Positions 14,152 to 14,440 of a stretch of DNA of 14,440 bases are shown in pieces; positions within the stretch are counted from its first letter, which is position 1; every line of letters begins with the position of its first letter. Source of the DNA: Flavobacteriales bacterium UBA5422 (GTDB taxonomy: Bacteria > Bacteroidota > Bacteroidia > Flavobacteriales_D > Crocinitomicaceae); the NCBI GenBank assembly GCA_002409405.1, contig DHNG01000033.1:113971-128410 (forward strand), in the 5' to 3' direction. The notes below the pieces were generated by a model. That model saw only the letters and a list, made by a program, of their open reading frames with translations, ran no database searches and had not been told where the DNA came from. The position numbers and the translations under genes are program-made.

Positions 14152-14440
14152 TCAACTGATTTTAAAACGAAGATAGTAATAAAGCGTTTTGAAACTAGCT
14201 GCTGCACGTTCAATACGGGTGAAATTAAAATGTTTTAATGCGTTTTTTGATTTCCCCAGATTGTACTCAAACCGGATGTAGAAATAGTCTTTCAGATTAT
14301 ATGCATATCGGTTGTAACGCTGTTTGTCTGTAATTTTCCACCAACACAACTGCATCGGACGGTGCATCCCTGAAGGAAATGAATACAAATACGGTCCTGG
14401 CACGTACTGATAATTGTGATCATCAAAATAAGGTCGTGCT
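14152..14440 (-). CDS. C-terminal end of a protein in the glycan cluster (5' partial)
   Basis: The frame is open from the window edge to the TGA at 14152-14154 and shows the last 95 residues. The GTG at 14403 is inside the gene, not a start. The tail is basic and aromatic: ARPYFDDHNYQYVPGPYLY and later MQLCWWKITDK and YNRYAYNLKDYFYIRFEYN. Such basic, aromatic C-termini are common in cluster glycosyltransferases, but no catalytic motif is visible, so the function stays open. It shares strand and close spacing (38 nt) with the FkbM gene. Confidence 0.65.
   Translation of the reverse strand, partial: ARPYFDDHNYQYVPGPYLYSFPSGMHRPMQLCWWKITDKQRYNRYAYNLKDYFYIRFEYNLGKSKNALKHFNFTRIERAAASFKTLYYYLRFKIS

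Noticed and set aside
1..14440. CRISPR arrays, tRNA or rRNA genes, insertion sequences
   Set aside because: No regularly spaced repeats, cloverleaf-like sequences, rRNA motifs or transposase genes were seen on either strand.

Overview
The window looks like chromosomal DNA of a Bacteroidota bacterium. The support is AT-rich spacers, genes without strong Shine-Dalgarno sequences, lipoprotein signals of the short L-T-G-C or V-Q-S-C kind, several TAnnTTTG-like promoter elements, an ECF sigma factor with a small HxxxCxxC anti-sigma partner, and an AraC protein with the N-terminal domain common in this phylum. I cannot fix the genus; Flavobacteriia- or Sphingobacteriia-like is an inference.

Left part (1-4560, plus strand): the 3' end of an unrecognised Trp-rich protein closes at a strong intrinsic terminator. 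Then comes a compact stress locus of five genes: an ECF sigma factor, a ZAS-type anti-sigma protein overlapping it by 14 nt, an RclC/YkgB-like (DUF417) membrane protein, an ATGA-overlapping membrane-anchored MsrA-MsrB fusion, and a methionine-rich spondin-domain lipoprotein, ending at a long hairpin. RclC belongs to the reactive-chlorine defence of E. coli and MsrA/MsrB reduce oxidised methionine, so the locus reads as a sigma-controlled envelope defence against oxidative or chlorine damage. The spondin lipoprotein is an undescribed partner in it. This is the most interesting system in the window.

Middle part (4560-9610): a poor spacer with a possible gene remnant, an alpha/beta hydrolase with an Asp nucleophile (epoxide hydrolase or dehalogenase type), a divergent MATE efflux pump, and then on the minus strand a Cys-containing lipoprotein, an AraC-family regulator and a probably exported VOC-fold protein.

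Right part (9611-14440, all minus strand): a glycan-assembly cluster. It runs from a protein whose start lies outside the window through an FkbM-type methyltransferase, a GT2 and a GT4 glycosyltransferase with almost no spacing, then a 193-nt gap holding a 59-codon ORF, then a second GT4-like glycosyltransferase. It probably builds and methylates a surface polysaccharide or protein glycan.
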